From contig CANMDE010000002.1 in the NCBI GenBank assembly GCA_947496535.1, positions 558,001 through 622,000 on the forward strand: a stretch of DNA of 64,000 nucleotides. The letters are read 5' to 3'. Positions 1 to 13,104 of this stretch are shown here, piece by piece. The position numbers and the translations under genes are program-made. The DNA is from an uncultured Paracoccaceae bacterium. Its GTDB lineage: Bacteria > Pseudomonadota > Alphaproteobacteria > Rhodobacterales > Rhodobacteraceae. The notes under the pieces were generated by a model. It did not search any database. It was given only the letters and a program-made list of their open reading frames with translations, and was not told the DNA's origin. Every line of letters begins with the position of its first letter. The stretch's first letter is position 1.

Positions 1-4137
<4,137 letters not shown>

Positions 4138-4138
<1 letters not shown>

Positions 4139-4827
4139 TGTCCGACTATGCCGCCACACGCGACCGGGTTGAGCACTATTTCGATCGCTCCGCGACCAAG
4201 GTTTGGGAGCGACTGACGTCGGATGCCCCGGTGTCTGGTGTGCGGGCAACGGTACGCGCCGGGCGCGACCGGATGCGTGATCTGATGTTGGCACAGTTGC
4301 CTGATGATCTACGCGGTGCGCGGGTGCTGGATGCTGGGTGTGGCACGGGTGCTATGGCCGTGGAATTGGCGCAACGAGGCGCAAATGTCGTTGCCGTTGA
4401 TATCTCGCCTGCGTTGATCGAGATTGCGCAGAAGCGAATGCCAGCAAATCTGGCTGGTCAGATCGAGTGGGTTGATGGTGACATGCTCGAGGCGACTTTT
4501 GGTGGTTTTGACCATGCGCTCGCCATGGATTCGTTGATTTATTATGGATCTACCGATGTTGCTGCCCTGCTGGGGCGTGCCGCGAAACGCGTGAAGGGCA
4601 AGTTTGTGTTTACCTTGCCGCCGCGCACGCCTGCGCTGATGGCGATGTGGCGGGTGGGTAAGTTGTTTCCCCGCAAGGACCGCAGCCCAACGATGGTGCC
4701 GCAGACGACGGCCGGTGTTGCAAATGCTTTGCGCATCGCGGGTGTGAATGGTCGCTTGTCCGAGATCGAACGGGTGAAGTCGGGTTTCTACATCTCGACA
4801 GCACTTGTGTTTGAGGGGGGTCGCTAG
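4138..4827 (+). CDS. bchM: Mg-protoporphyrin IX O-methyltransferase
   Basis: SAM-dependent enzyme that methylates the C13 propionate of Mg-protoporphyrin IX, giving the monomethyl ester used by AcsF. The 229-residue protein shows the class I methyltransferase motif VLDAGCGTGAMAVEL (about residues 60-74), an acidic strand-2 end (VVAVDIS) and the MDSLIYYG segment typical of BchM/ChlM. The ATG at 4138 overlaps the bchL stop by one base, and the stop directly abuts the lhaA ATG, so it sits inside a continuous superoperon. A TTG three bases upstream is in frame but unnecessary. Confidence 0.96.
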
Positions 4828-6258
4828 ATGATCTTCAAAGCCTCTGCCCTTAAGAAGATATCAGTGAACATGCTGCCATTTGGTGACGCTGTCAGTGATG
4901 ATCTTCCGCTGGGGCAGTTGCTGCGGCTGTCGTTGTTTCAGGTGTCGGTTGGCATGGCAGCTGTCATGCTGTTGGGCACGCTGAACCGTGTAATGATTGT
5001 CGAGCTGAATATAGGTGCCATGCTGGTCGCCGCGATGATCGCAATTCCGGTGTTGGTTGCCCCGTTTCGGGCTTTGGTCGGCTTTAAGTCGGATAACTAC
5101 AAATCGGCGATTGGCTGGAAGCGTATCCCGTATCTGTGGTTCGGAACGATGTGGCAGTTTGGTGGGCTGGCGATCATGCCGATGGCTCTGCTGGTTCTGT
5201 CCGGTGATCGAACACTGGACTGGCCCTGGGCCGGTTATTTTGGGGCGGCGCTTGCGTTCCTCTTGACCGGTGTAGGCATGCATATGACCCAGACAGCGGG
5301 TCTTGCCCTTGCTGCGGATCGCGCGACCGAAGAGACCCGACCAAAGGTCGTCGCCTTGCTGTATGTCATGCATCTGATCGGCATGGGCATATCCGCCATT
5401 CTGATTGGTGCCCTTTTGCGCGATTATTCGGCGTTGCGCCTTGTGCAAGTGGTGCAGGGAACCGCAGTGGTGACCCTATTGCTGAACCTGATTGCATTGT
5501 GGAAGCAGGAAAAGGTACGTCCGATGACCAAGGCCGAGCGCGCCATCACGGGCCCGACTTTCCGTGATGCATGGACTGATCTTGCGAGCGGGGGTGACGC
5601 GGGCCGGCTATTGGCGGTCGTCTTTATCGGTACGATCGCATTCAATATGCAGGACGTACTTCTGGAACCTTATGGCGGAGAGATTCTTGGCCTGTCCGTT
5701 TCAGCCACGACGTTTTTGACAGCAATGTGGGCTGGTGGAGCGTTGGTTGGTTTCGCGTTTGCTGCCCGCTGGCTGGCGCAAGGGATTGACCCCTGCCGGA
5801 TGGCGACACGCGGTATTCTGGCCGGGATTGCCGCCTTCAGCGCCGTTATCTTTTCGGCCCCCATGGGATCGCCTGTTCTATTTTACTCAGGTGCCGCACT
5901 GATCGGTTTTGGAGGCGGTCTGTTTGGTGTCTCGACCCTGACCGCAGCTATGACGATGCCGACGCTAGGGAATGCCGGGCGTGGCCTTGCATTGGGTGCC
6001 TGGGGGGCCGCGCAGGCCACGGGTGCGGGCCTATCTATCTTTATCGGGGGCACCGTGCGTGACCTTGTGAACCATGCCGCCGGGAACGGCACTCTGGGAG
6101 AGGCGCTCGCCACGCCTGCAACGGGCTATTCGGTGGTTTATCACACCGAAATTGGCCTTCTTTTCATAACCTTGATTGTGTTGGGGCCGCTTGTTCGGCT
6201 CCGGCCCATGACGCGAGGGGAGTCCGCCAAGCTGGGATTGGCTGATTTTCCGACCTAA
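4828..6258 (+). CDS. lhaA: Light-harvesting complex 1 assembly protein LhaA (PucC family MFS)
   Basis: Inner-membrane protein of the BCD/PucC branch of the major facilitator superfamily, which in Rhodobacter promotes LH1 assembly and is thought to hand bacteriochlorophyll to nascent antenna. The product has 476 residues and about 12 predicted hydrophobic helices, with conserved blocks LNRVMIVEL near helix 1, an AGLALAADRA segment mid-protein and a glycine-rich GFGGGLFG stretch. Its ATG follows the bchM stop with no spacer. Position between bchM and puhA is exactly that of lhaA in Rhodobacter. A paralogous PucC-family gene occurs at 23.2-24.5 kb. Confidence 0.95.
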   Translation: MIFKASALKKISVNMLPFGDAVSDDLPLGQLLRLSLFQVSVGMAAVMLLGTLNRVMIVELNIGAMLVAAMIAIPVLVAPFRALVGFKSDNYKSAIGWKRIPYLWFGTMWQFGGLAIMPMALLVLSGDRTLDWPWAGYFGAALAFLLTGVGMHMTQTAGLALAADRATEETRPKVVALLYVMHLIGMGISAILIGALLRDYSALRLVQVVQGTAVVTLLLNLIALWKQEKVRPMTKAERAITGPTFRDAWTDLASGGDAGRLLAVVFIGTIAFNMQDVLLEPYGGEILGLSVSATTFLTAMWAGGALVGFAFAARWLAQGIDPCRMATRGILAGIAAFSAVIFSAPMGSPVLFYSGAALIGFGGGLFGVSTLTAAMTMPTLGNAGRGLALGAWGAAQATGAGLSIFIGGTVRDLVNHAAGNGTLGEALATPATGYSVVYHTEIGLLFITLIVLGPLVRLRPMTRGESAKLGLADFPT

Positions 6259-6277
6259 CCACTGAAAGGAAACAACA

Positions 6278-7060
6278 ATGGTTGGTGTAGAGTTCTTTGG
6301 AAACTTCGATCTGGCGAGTGCCGCGATCTGGCTGTTCTGGATTTTCTTTGCAGGGCTGATCTACTACCTGCAGACAGAGAATATGCGCGAGGGCTACCCC
6401 CTGCGCGATGACAATGATGAGCCGCCCGCGAATGAAAGCCTGTGGCCATTGCCAAAAGAAAAGACTTTTCAGTTGCGCGATGGCCGGGGTGAATTAACGG
6501 TTCCGTCTCGCGAATACGAAGACAGCAAGATGCGCGGAGACCTTGCGCTGGCGCAGTCATCGCCCGCGACTGGGTCACCGTGGATACCAACGGGTGATCC
6601 GATGGTTGACGGTGTGGGCCCTGCTTCCTGGACACCCCGTCGCGATGCGCCAGAGCTGGACGCCGAGGGTCATGCGAAGATCAAGCCAATGTCATCGCTA
6701 CCCGGGTTTCACGTTTCTGCCGGTCGTGATCCGCGTGGAAAAGTAGTCGTCGGTGGCGATGGTGAGGTCATTGGGCGCGTTATCGACCTGTGGGTTGATG
6801 TACCGGAACAGATGGTCCGTTATCTGACTGTCGATCTGAACCCCGAAGGCACGGGCAAGACCCGCCTGATCCCCATGAATATGGCCCGCATTGGTACTGA
6901 TCGCGTCACTGTTCGGTCTCTTCATGCCCATAACTGGGAGGCTGTGCCAACGATCCGGAGTGCGGGCGAAGTCACCCTTCTCGAGGAAGAAAAGATCATG
7001 GCCTACTACGCTGGCGGAACGCTTTATGCGACGCCGGAACGGGCCGGGACGGTGCTGTAA
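6278..7060 (+). CDS. puhA: Photosynthetic reaction centre H subunit
   Basis: H subunit of the type II reaction centre; it caps the cytoplasmic side of the L/M dimer and supplies part of the proton path to QB. The 260-residue protein begins MVGVEFFGNFDLAS, has one membrane helix at about residues 12-31 followed by the YYLQTENMREGYPL signature, then a cytoplasmic PRC-barrel domain. The glutamate in DVPEQM (residue 177) appears to correspond to Glu173 of the R. sphaeroides protein, used in proton transfer. A GAAAGGAAA ribosome site precedes the ATG. The first gene of puhABC; a promoter inside lhaA is known in Rhodobacter but was not identified here. Confidence 0.98.
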   Translation: MVGVEFFGNFDLASAAIWLFWIFFAGLIYYLQTENMREGYPLRDDNDEPPANESLWPLPKEKTFQLRDGRGELTVPSREYEDSKMRGDLALAQSSPATGSPWIPTGDPMVDGVGPASWTPRRDAPELDAEGHAKIKPMSSLPGFHVSAGRDPRGKVVVGGDGEVIGRVIDLWVDVPEQMVRYLTVDLNPEGTGKTRLIPMNMARIGTDRVTVRSLHAHNWEAVPTIRSAGEVTLLEEEKIMAYYAGGTLYATPERAGTVL

Positions 7061-7084
7061 GGCACAAATGCAAAGGACACTGTC

Positions 7085-7723
7085 ATGAGCCACGACGACT
7101 TCAAATTCGAGCCAGTCCGCGGACTGCCAGAAGCTTTACCGAAGGACGAACATATCCTTTGGCAAGGCTCGCCCGATCCGCGCAGTCTCGCGCGGGAGGC
7201 TTGGGGTCTGCCTTGGGTGGCAGGCTATTTTGCATTGCTCGCCTTCTGGCGTGTGGGCGTGTCCTCTGCTGACTTCTCGTTTGGTGTGGCTTTGATGCAT
7301 GGGGTACCGTTTGTCGTTGCCGGCATCATCTCATGCGGGATTCTGTACGGGCTTGCATATATGCAGGCCCGCTCCGCCGTTTACACGTTGACCAACAAGC
7401 GTGTGGCCATGCGTATCGGCGCGGCCCTGACGATGACTTTGAACCTGCCTTACGTTTGCATTGGCACGGCCAAGCTGGACCTCAAACCGTCTGGCAGCGG
7501 TACATTGGCGTTTGAGCTAATTGGCGACACGCGCCTGTCTTATCTGATGAGTTGGCCCCATGTACGCCCGTGGCGCATCGCGCGGACCCAGCCCGCCTTG
7601 CGCTGTATTCCTGATGCCGAAGCTGTCGCCCGTATCTTTGCAGATGCCGCCGAGACCCGCATTTCCCAGCCGCAGGTGTCACGCATTGAAAATCATGACG
7701 GCAATGCCGTCGCTGCGGAGTAG
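7085..7723 (+). CDS. puhB: Photosynthetic complex assembly protein PuhB
   Basis: Membrane protein needed for efficient reaction-centre assembly in Rhodobacter. The 212-residue product starts MSHDDFKFEPVRGLPE, has the LPKDEHILWQGSPD motif of bacterial PH-like (YdbS/PuhB) proteins around residues 17-31, hydrophobic segments at about 40-60 and 67-90, then a soluble PH-type domain containing the YTLTNKRV strand. It lies 24 bases after puhA and 5 bases before puhC. Function is from the family and the position; nothing unusual in length. Confidence 0.94.
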   Translation: MSHDDFKFEPVRGLPEALPKDEHILWQGSPDPRSLAREAWGLPWVAGYFALLAFWRVGVSSADFSFGVALMHGVPFVVAGIISCGILYGLAYMQARSAVYTLTNKRVAMRIGAALTMTLNLPYVCIGTAKLDLKPSGSGTLAFELIGDTRLSYLMSWPHVRPWRIARTQPALRCIPDAEAVARIFADAAETRISQPQVSRIENHDGNAVAAE

Positions 7724-7728
7724 ATCTG

Positions 7729-8187
7729 ATGTCCCAGCTTGAACAGCAGATGCGTCATCGGGACAAAGAGATGGTCCCGAGGATCCTTGTTCAGGGCATG
7801 TTCGCCCTGATGATCGCAACCCTTGCCATGGTTGCTTACGCGCAATGGGCCGACATTCCGAACCGGGGCGTGTTGATTGAGGCGCCGGTGGTAAAGTCGT
7901 TGGACATCACAATGAACGAGAATAACGATGGCGTTTATCAGATCATGAACGCTGCTGGCGATGTCATTGCCTCATCCACGGATGAAAAGGCCGGTTTTAT
8001 CGGCGTGATGGGTCGCGTCATTGATCGTGAACGTCATGTGCACGGCGTGACCGGTGATGCGCCTGTTCAAGTCGTCCGTCGCGAGAACGGTCATATCGCA
8101 ATTATCGACGAAACCACTGCCATGTCGGTCGAACTGATCGGTTATGGCGTGGACAATGTGGCGGCCTTTGCAAGGCTGCTGGACTGA
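7729..8187 (+). CDS. puhC: Photosynthetic complex assembly protein PuhC
   Basis: Small single-span membrane protein that assists organisation of the RC-LH1 core in Rhodobacter. The 152-residue product has a short cytoplasmic N-terminus with HRDKEMVPRI, one hydrophobic helix at about residues 18-36, then a periplasmic domain ending in MSVELIGYGVDNVAAF. The ATG at 7729 follows the puhB stop by five bases. Similarity between PuhC proteins is generally weak, so the call rests on position, size and topology together with the C-terminal motif. Confidence 0.9.
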   Translation: MSQLEQQMRHRDKEMVPRILVQGMFALMIATLAMVAYAQWADIPNRGVLIEAPVVKSLDITMNENNDGVYQIMNAAGDVIASSTDEKAGFIGVMGRVIDRERHVHGVTGDAPVQVVRRENGHIAIIDETTAMSVELIGYGVDNVAAFARLLD

Positions 8188-8239
8188 AACCGTGCGCGGG
8201 TTAGCCGCCTGCGTGCATTTGATGTGAAGGGGAACTCAC

Positions 8240-8536
8240 ATGGGACTACTTTTTAGAGAGAAGGAAACCGCGCCTTGTACGGTAACGATTTCGCATCGGT
8301 TTGAGGAACTTTCGGCGCATGTCCGGTTGGACAATGGTGCCGTGATCCATCCCGGCGACACGGTTGAAGTGCAAGGGCCAGAGATCATGGCTGCCTTCGG
8401 CGAAATGGTTGAGGAAAAGCGCGAGGCGGTGATTACCCGCGCGTCAAAGCTGGAGCAGATGTGGACCCGCGCCACCGGTGATTTGGAGTTCATGGAGCTT
8501 TGCGAGTTTTCGTTCAGTGAAGAGGTGATGTCATGA
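8240..8536 (+). CDS. Small conserved photosynthesis-cluster protein of unknown function
   Basis: A 98-residue soluble protein, MGLLFREKETAPCTVTISHR at its start, with no membrane segment and no recognised domain. It has a good ribosome site (GAAGGGG, about 7 bases before ATG 8240), and its stop overlaps the acsF start by four bases (ATGA), so it is co-translated with acsF. The sequence alternates predicted strands (TVTISHRF, SAHVRLDN, DTVEVQGP) followed by an acidic helix, suggesting a small beta-rich domain. Small unnamed genes occupy the same puhC-acsF interval in related photosynthesis clusters, so a role in cyclase or core-complex assembly is possible but unproven. Confidence 0.8.
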   Translation: MGLLFREKETAPCTVTISHRFEELSAHVRLDNGAVIHPGDTVEVQGPEIMAAFGEMVEEKREAVITRASKLEQMWTRATGDLEFMELCEFSFSEEVMS

Positions 8537-9651
8537 ATATGCACTCATCAGAGGCCAGCACCGCGGAAGAAGCCATTGCCGCGCAAGAAGCTTTGCCACC
8601 GTTGACCAATGAGGATGCAACTGCTGTTGCGATGCAGAACACGCTGCTGACTCCACGGTTTTATACGACCGATTTTGATGAAATGGACGCGATTGACGTG
8701 ACCCCGGTTCGAGAGGAATGGGACAAGCTGATTGCGCGGATGAAGTCTGACCCCAACAAGGGCCATTTCAAAAAGAACGAGGACTGGGATGACGTTGATT
8801 GGGACGGGATGGAGCCTGCTTTGAAGGCGGAATTTATAGACTTCCTGATCTCGAGCTGTACCGCAGAATTTTCAGGCTGTGTGCTTTACAAGGAAATGAA
8901 GCGCCGCGGGTCGAACGAAGACATCACAACCCTGTTTCAACTGATGGCGCGCGACGAGGCCCGCCATGCCGGTTTCATCAACGATGCGTTGCGCGAGGCG
9001 GGTATCGCAGTGAACCTTGGGTTTTTGACGCAATCGAAGAAGTACACCTATTTCCGACCCAAATTCATCTATTACGCGACCTATCTGTCAGAAAAGATCG
9101 GTTATGCCCGTTACATTACGATCTACCGCCATCTGGAGGCGCATCCCGAACTTAGGTTCCACCCGATCTTCAAGTGGTTCCGAGAGTGGTGCAATGATGA
9201 GTTTTCACATGGAGAAGCCTTTGCCCTGCTCATGAAAACAGACCCCAAGCTGACGGAAAGCTGGGCAAACCGGATGTGGATCAAATTCTTCCTGACAGCG
9301 GTGTTTTCGACCATGTGGGTGCGCGACCATCAGCGGCCAGAATTCCATAAGGCGCTGGGTGTAGATCCGGCGTGGTACGGACAAGAGGTCTTCCGCAAAA
9401 CGTCGGACATTTCCCGGCAGGTGTTCCCGATGGTGCTGGATATTGATCACCCGCGTTGGATACCGACATTGAACCGGATGCAGGCCGCGAATGTTCAGAT
9501 CGCTGAGGGTCGCAAACAAGGTGGCGTCGGTGGTTGGTTGAAACGGATGGCGGGATCGGCGAAGGCGGGTTTTGCCTTTGTATCGCTGCTGACCATTCCG
9601 GTTGAAAAAAGCACAGTGCCTGCCAGCCCACGGATGGAGCCCGCTTACTGA
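8533..9651 (+). CDS. acsF: Aerobic Mg-protoporphyrin IX monomethyl ester oxidative cyclase
   Basis: Diiron oxygenase that forms the isocyclic ring E using O2, converting Mg-protoporphyrin monomethyl ester to divinyl protochlorophyllide. The 372-residue protein has the ferritin-like iron ligands: a glutamate in CTAEFSGCVLYKE, the EARH in RDEARHAGF, a further glutamate in LSEKIGYARY, and the EFSH of NDEFSHGEAFA. Some 60 N-terminal residues precede the catalytic core. Starts at ATG 8533, four bases inside the upstream gene, and its stop overlaps puhE by one base. No bchE (anaerobic cyclase) is in the window, consistent with an aerobic phototroph. Confidence 0.97.
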   Translation: MNMHSSEASTAEEAIAAQEALPPLTNEDATAVAMQNTLLTPRFYTTDFDEMDAIDVTPVREEWDKLIARMKSDPNKGHFKKNEDWDDVDWDGMEPALKAEFIDFLISSCTAEFSGCVLYKEMKRRGSNEDITTLFQLMARDEARHAGFINDALREAGIAVNLGFLTQSKKYTYFRPKFIYYATYLSEKIGYARYITIYRHLEAHPELRFHPIFKWFREWCNDEFSHGEAFALLMKTDPKLTESWANRMWIKFFLTAVFSTMWVRDHQRPEFHKALGVDPAWYGQEVFRKTSDISRQVFPMVLDIDHPRWIPTLNRMQAANVQIAEGRKQGGVGGWLKRMAGSAKAGFAFVSLLTIPVEKSTVPASPRMEPAY

Positions 9652-10436
9652 TGACTTCGCCCTGGGTCGCATCACTGTTTGCAATATTCGTCTGGTGGTT
9701 TTCCACCGGGCTGATCATGCTGGTGGTGCGATGGGCGGATGCACGAGGCACCCATGGGCTGACGTTGTTCGCTGGGGTTCCAATGTTGATACTAGGGGTG
9801 TGGGCTGTCGCGGTTTCTTTGCACGATGCCTCGGTCATGGGCGTTTATCTGGGGTTTTTAGGTGCTTTGGCCGTTTGGGGCTGGGTCGAACTGGCGTTTC
9901 TGGCTGGTGTGGTGACCGGCCCGATGCGCGATGAATGCCTGCCCGGATTGTCCGGCAAGGACAGGTTTTACCGCGCATTCGCGACAGTTGCCTATCATGA
10001 GTTGTTATTGGTTGTCGGGCTGCTGGGTTTGGTATTTGCCTCCTCCGGCGTGTCCAACCGCATGGCAGTTTCGACCTACCTGGTCCTGTTCCTTGCCCGT
10101 ATCTTTGCAAAGCTGAACCTTTATTTCGGGGTGCCGCGCATCAATACCGAATTTGTGCCCGGCCCCCTGACCCATCTGAAATCATATTTCCGGCGCGGGC
10201 CTGTAACATTGGCGTTCCCTATCGCAATCACGGTGCTGACCGCCCTGCTGGCCGTTTGTGCCGAACGGTTGTGGTCTGCCGGGTCGGAAGCGGCCTCGGT
10301 CGGTTTTGCCTTGCTTACGGCTTTGGCAGCGCTCGCCCTTCTGGAACACTGGCTGATGGTGGTGCCGCTGCCTGATGCGAAACTCTGGCGTTGGATGCTG
10401 CCTGCGCCGAAAACACTGCCCAAAGAAGAAAGTTAG
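9651..10436 (+). CDS. puhE: Photosynthetic complex assembly protein PuhE
   Basis: Integral membrane protein of the PuhE (DUF3623) family, implicated in restraining or balancing bacteriochlorophyll production and core complex formation in Rhodobacter. The 261-residue product has about seven hydrophobic helices and the conserved soluble stretches [15 protein letters not shown] and [19 protein letters not shown]. Its ATG overlaps the acsF stop by one base (TGATG), and hemA starts four bases after it. The position acsF-puhE-hemA matches related clusters. Confidence 0.93.
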   Translation: MTSPWVASLFAIFVWWFSTGLIMLVVRWADARGTHGLTLFAGVPMLILGVWAVAVSLHDASVMGVYLGFLGALAVWGWVELAFLAGVVTGPMRDECLPGLSGKDRFYRAFATVAYHELLLVVGLLGLVFASSGVSNRMAVSTYLVLFLARIFAKLNLYFGVPRINTEFVPGPLTHLKSYFRRGPVTLAFPIAITVLTALLAVCAERLWSAGSEAASVGFALLTALAALALLEHWLMVVPLPDAKLWRWMLPAPKTLPKEES

Positions 10437-10440
10437 TCAC

Positions 10441-11655
10441 ATGGATTTTGATGCTCTGTTCAATGAACAACTGACCACGCTCAAGGACGAAGGCAACTAT
10501 CGCTATTTTGCGGAATTGGAACGCAAATGCGGCAAGTTCCCTCGTGCGGCCAACCATGATGACAACGGTGTGCGCGATGTGACGGTCTGGTGTTCGAATG
10601 ATTATCTGGGGATGGGGCAGCATCCACAGGTGATCGCGGCCATGTGCGAAGCGGTTGAGCGGACGGGCACAGGGGCTGGCGGCACCCGTAATATCAGCGG
10701 TACCAACCATGATCATCTGTTGTTGGAGCGTGAGCTGGCGGATTTGCACGGCAAGGAAGCCGCGCTGTTGTTCACCAGTGGGTATGTGTCGAACTGGGCC
10801 GCGCTTTCGACCCTTGGTTCACGCCTGAAAGACTGTGTGATCCTGTCGGACGCTGGCAACCATGCATCGATGATCGAGGGGATCAGACATTCCCGTGCGA
10901 CCAAGGTGATCTGGAAACACAACGATGTGCATGACCTTGAGATGAAGTTGCGCACGCTTCCCGCTGATGTGCCGAAGATCGTGGCATTTGAAAGTGTGTA
11001 TTCCATGGATGGTGACATTGCACCGATCCGCGAGATTGTTGAGGTGGCTGAGAAATACGGCGCCATGACCTATCTGGATGAGGTTCACGCGGTGGGCATG
11101 TACGGCCCCCGTGGTGGCGGTGTGAGTGAACGCGAAGGGTTGGCGGATCGCATTACGCTGATTGAGGGCACTTTGGGCAAAGCGTTTGGTGTTGTGGGCG
11201 GATACATCACCGGATCAACCGCCTTGTGTGATTTCATCCGGAGCTTTGCCAGCGGGTTCATCTTTACCACCGCACTGCCGCCCGCTGTTGCCGCCGCAGC
11301 GCGTACGTCGATTGCTTATCTAAAGACTTCCGAGATTGAGCGGGCACAGCAACGCAGGCAGGTCGCGCGACTACGTGCCGCGCTGGATCGTGAGGGCATT
11401 CCGCATATGTACAATGACAGTCATATTGTACCTGTGCTGATCAAAGATCCGGTCAAAACCCGGATGCTGGCAGACTATCTCATGCGGGAATGGGACATAT
11501 ACGTGCAACCAATCAACTATCCCACCGTCCCCAAAGGAACGGAAAGATTGCGTTTCACCCCGTCTCCGCTGCATACCGACGCGGATATTGATCATCTCGT
11601 CAATGCGTTAAGTGTTCTTTGGCAGCAATGCGCGTTGGCCCGCGCGGTCGCTTGA
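10441..11655 (+). CDS. hemA: 5-aminolevulinate synthase
   Basis: PLP enzyme condensing glycine and succinyl-CoA to 5-aminolevulinate, the entry to heme and bacteriochlorophyll by the C4 pathway. The 404-residue protein has the family's N-terminal FDALFNEQL, the substrate loop [11 protein letters not shown], a [12 protein letters not shown] block with the PLP-ring aspartate region, and the Schiff-base lysine in GTLGKAFG (about residue 246). ATG 10441 is preferred over an upstream in-frame codon inside puhE because it matches the usual N-terminus; it begins four bases after the puhE stop. Inclusion in the puh operon would coordinate precursor supply with pigment demand. Confidence 0.97.
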   Translation: MDFDALFNEQLTTLKDEGNYRYFAELERKCGKFPRAANHDDNGVRDVTVWCSNDYLGMGQHPQVIAAMCEAVERTGTGAGGTRNISGTNHDHLLLERELADLHGKEAALLFTSGYVSNWAALSTLGSRLKDCVILSDAGNHASMIEGIRHSRATKVIWKHNDVHDLEMKLRTLPADVPKIVAFESVYSMDGDIAPIREIVEVAEKYGAMTYLDEVHAVGMYGPRGGGVSEREGLADRITLIEGTLGKAFGVVGGYITGSTALCDFIRSFASGFIFTTALPPAVAAAARTSIAYLKTSEIERAQQRRQVARLRAALDREGIPHMYNDSHIVPVLIKDPVKTRMLADYLMREWDIYVQPINYPTVPKGTERLRFTPSPLHTDADIDHLVNALSVLWQQCALARAVA

Positions 11656-11767
11656 TAAACAAACAGCGACTTTACGTATCAGGACTGGACCACACGTTTT
11701 TATACACTAAATTGCTCCGAGACTGGGGCGAAAGGTCACCGTAACAAGATCGAAGAGGAAGACGATC

Positions 11768-12208
11768 ATGAAGAAGTTTACAATTGCAGCGGCCCTCGCC
11801 GTTCTAGCAGCGCCTGCTTTCTCGGCAGGCCACGAATCCACACAAGGTGACGCAGCCGCCGGTGAAGAGCAGTTCAACCGCCAATGTGTTGCATGTCATG
11901 TGGTCCAGAATGCCGCTGGTGAGGTGCTCGCGGGTCGCAATGCGAAGACCGGACCAAACCTGTTTGGCCTGGCCGGGCGCCCGATCGGATCAATTGACGG
12001 TTTCCGCTACAGCGATGGCATCATGACGCTGAACGAAAACGGCGAAGTCTGGACCGAGGCGATGTTCATCGGATACTCGCAGAACCCAACAGATTGGTTG
12101 CGCGAAACACTTGATGATCGTCGCGCCCGCGGAAAAATGGCCTATCAGATACGTGACGAAGCTGAGGCCTATGACATTTATGCCTATCTCGCTACTTTTG
12201 CAGAGTAA
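11768..12208 (+). CDS. cycA: Cytochrome c2
   Basis: Periplasmic class I cytochrome c that re-reduces the photo-oxidised reaction centre and links it to cytochrome bc1. The 146-residue precursor has a Sec signal peptide (residues 1-20, cleaved after AFSA), the heme site CVACH (residues 40-44), the GPNLFGLAGR segment after it and a methionine ligand candidate in RGKMAYQI. A GAGGA ribosome site lies about nine bases before the ATG. A 112-base spacer after hemA may hold its own promoter (TATACACTAAAT resembles a -10 region, weak). A terminator follows directly. Confidence 0.94.
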   Translation: MKKFTIAAALAVLAAPAFSAGHESTQGDAAAGEEQFNRQCVACHVVQNAAGEVLAGRNAKTGPNLFGLAGRPIGSIDGFRYSDGIMTLNENGEVWTEAMFIGYSQNPTDWLRETLDDRRARGKMAYQIRDEAEAYDIYAYLATFAE

Positions 12209-12229
12209 TTGATCGCTGGCTTGATTTTG

Positions 12230-12259
12230 ACCGCCTCGGCTGCGCCGGGGCGGTTTTTT
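12230..12259 (+). terminator. Rho-independent terminator after cycA
   Basis: An inverted repeat (ACCGCCTCGG at 12230-12239 pairing with CCGGGGCGGT at 12244-12253, one G-U pair, loop of four) is followed by seven T-type bases to 12259. It ends the bchH-cycA transcription run and touches the stop codon of the convergent bchO gene. Confidence 0.88.
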
Positions 12260-13101
12260 CATGCACGGATCAGATTTGCGATCGCATCCGGGTCTTCCTC
12301 ATGCGCCAGATGACCCAGGCCGTCGATCACGGACAGTTTCGCATTGGGCAAGGTTTTGGCGGCTATTTCGCTGACATCCGGCGGTACGGCGCGGTCATTG
12401 CTTCCGGCGATCAGATGAACGGGAACTGTAATCTGATCCAATCGCGCCAGAAGACCGGTCAGTGTCCATTGCGCCATCATCGATAGGGTCGCATCGACAT
12501 GTGCCTTGTCCGTGGCAAGCCGATAATAAAGCTCTTGCCCGCGCGCATCCAATGTCGAGCCTGTACCCTTGATCAAGTTGCGCACACTGCTGCGTGTGGT
12601 GGTGGCCGCAAAAAGCGACGCGCTCATTGGCGTCACCGCAAGCGCCTTGGCCATCATGGGAAAGAGCCAACCAGCCACGCCCTTGAAGTTGCCCAGCGCC
12701 GCATTGATCCCAATTATACCTTCGGCGGGTCGCAGTCCGAGTTCACAAAGCCGCAGCGCAATGGCGGCCCCGGCTGAATGTCCGACGATCAATGTGGGCG
12801 TCCAGCCTTCGTGTTGGCACAGGCTGTGCAAATCCTGCGCCATATGGTCCAACCCGCAGCGTTGTTGTGCGCCAAGTTGCGTAAAACCCTGCCCAGGTAG
12901 ATCGATGGCAACGACGTGATGGTCCTGCGCGAGCAGCGGAAATAGATCGCGGAAGCTTTGCGTGGCGCCGCCGGCACCGTGGATCAGCAGGATCGTATCG
13001 CCGGTCCCATGTTCCTGCACATGCCAGCGATGTGGGCGGTGAAGGATTTGCCGGGAGTAATCGGTCAGCGGCCAGTCTTTGGCATCTTCGGGCCAGCGCA
13101 T
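12259..13101 (-). CDS. bchO: Magnesium chelatase-associated alpha/beta hydrolase BchO
   Basis: Alpha/beta hydrolase-fold protein encoded with magnesium chelatase genes in purple bacteria; its substrate is not established. The 280-residue product has the oxyanion-hole strand LLIHGAGG (about residues 38-45), the nucleophile elbow GHSAG (serine about 108), a candidate acid in AGSNDRAVPP and the catalytic histidine in DGLGHLAHEEDP. It starts three bases after the bchD stop and is the last gene of crtA-bchI-bchD-bchO. Family and position are clear, enzymatic role open. Confidence 0.93.
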   Translation of the reverse strand: MRWPEDAKDWPLTDYSRQILHRPHRWHVQEHGTGDTILLIHGAGGATQSFRDLFPLLAQDHHVVAIDLPGQGFTQLGAQQRCGLDHMAQDLHSLCQHEGWTPTLIVGHSAGAAIALRLCELGLRPAEGIIGINAALGNFKGVAGWLFPMMAKALAVTPMSASLFAATTTRSSVRNLIKGTGSTLDARGQELYYRLATDKAHVDATLSMMAQWTLTGLLARLDQITVPVHLIAGSNDRAVPPDVSEIAAKTLPNAKLSVIDGLGHLAHEEDPDAIANLIRA

Positions 13102-13104
13102 GGG

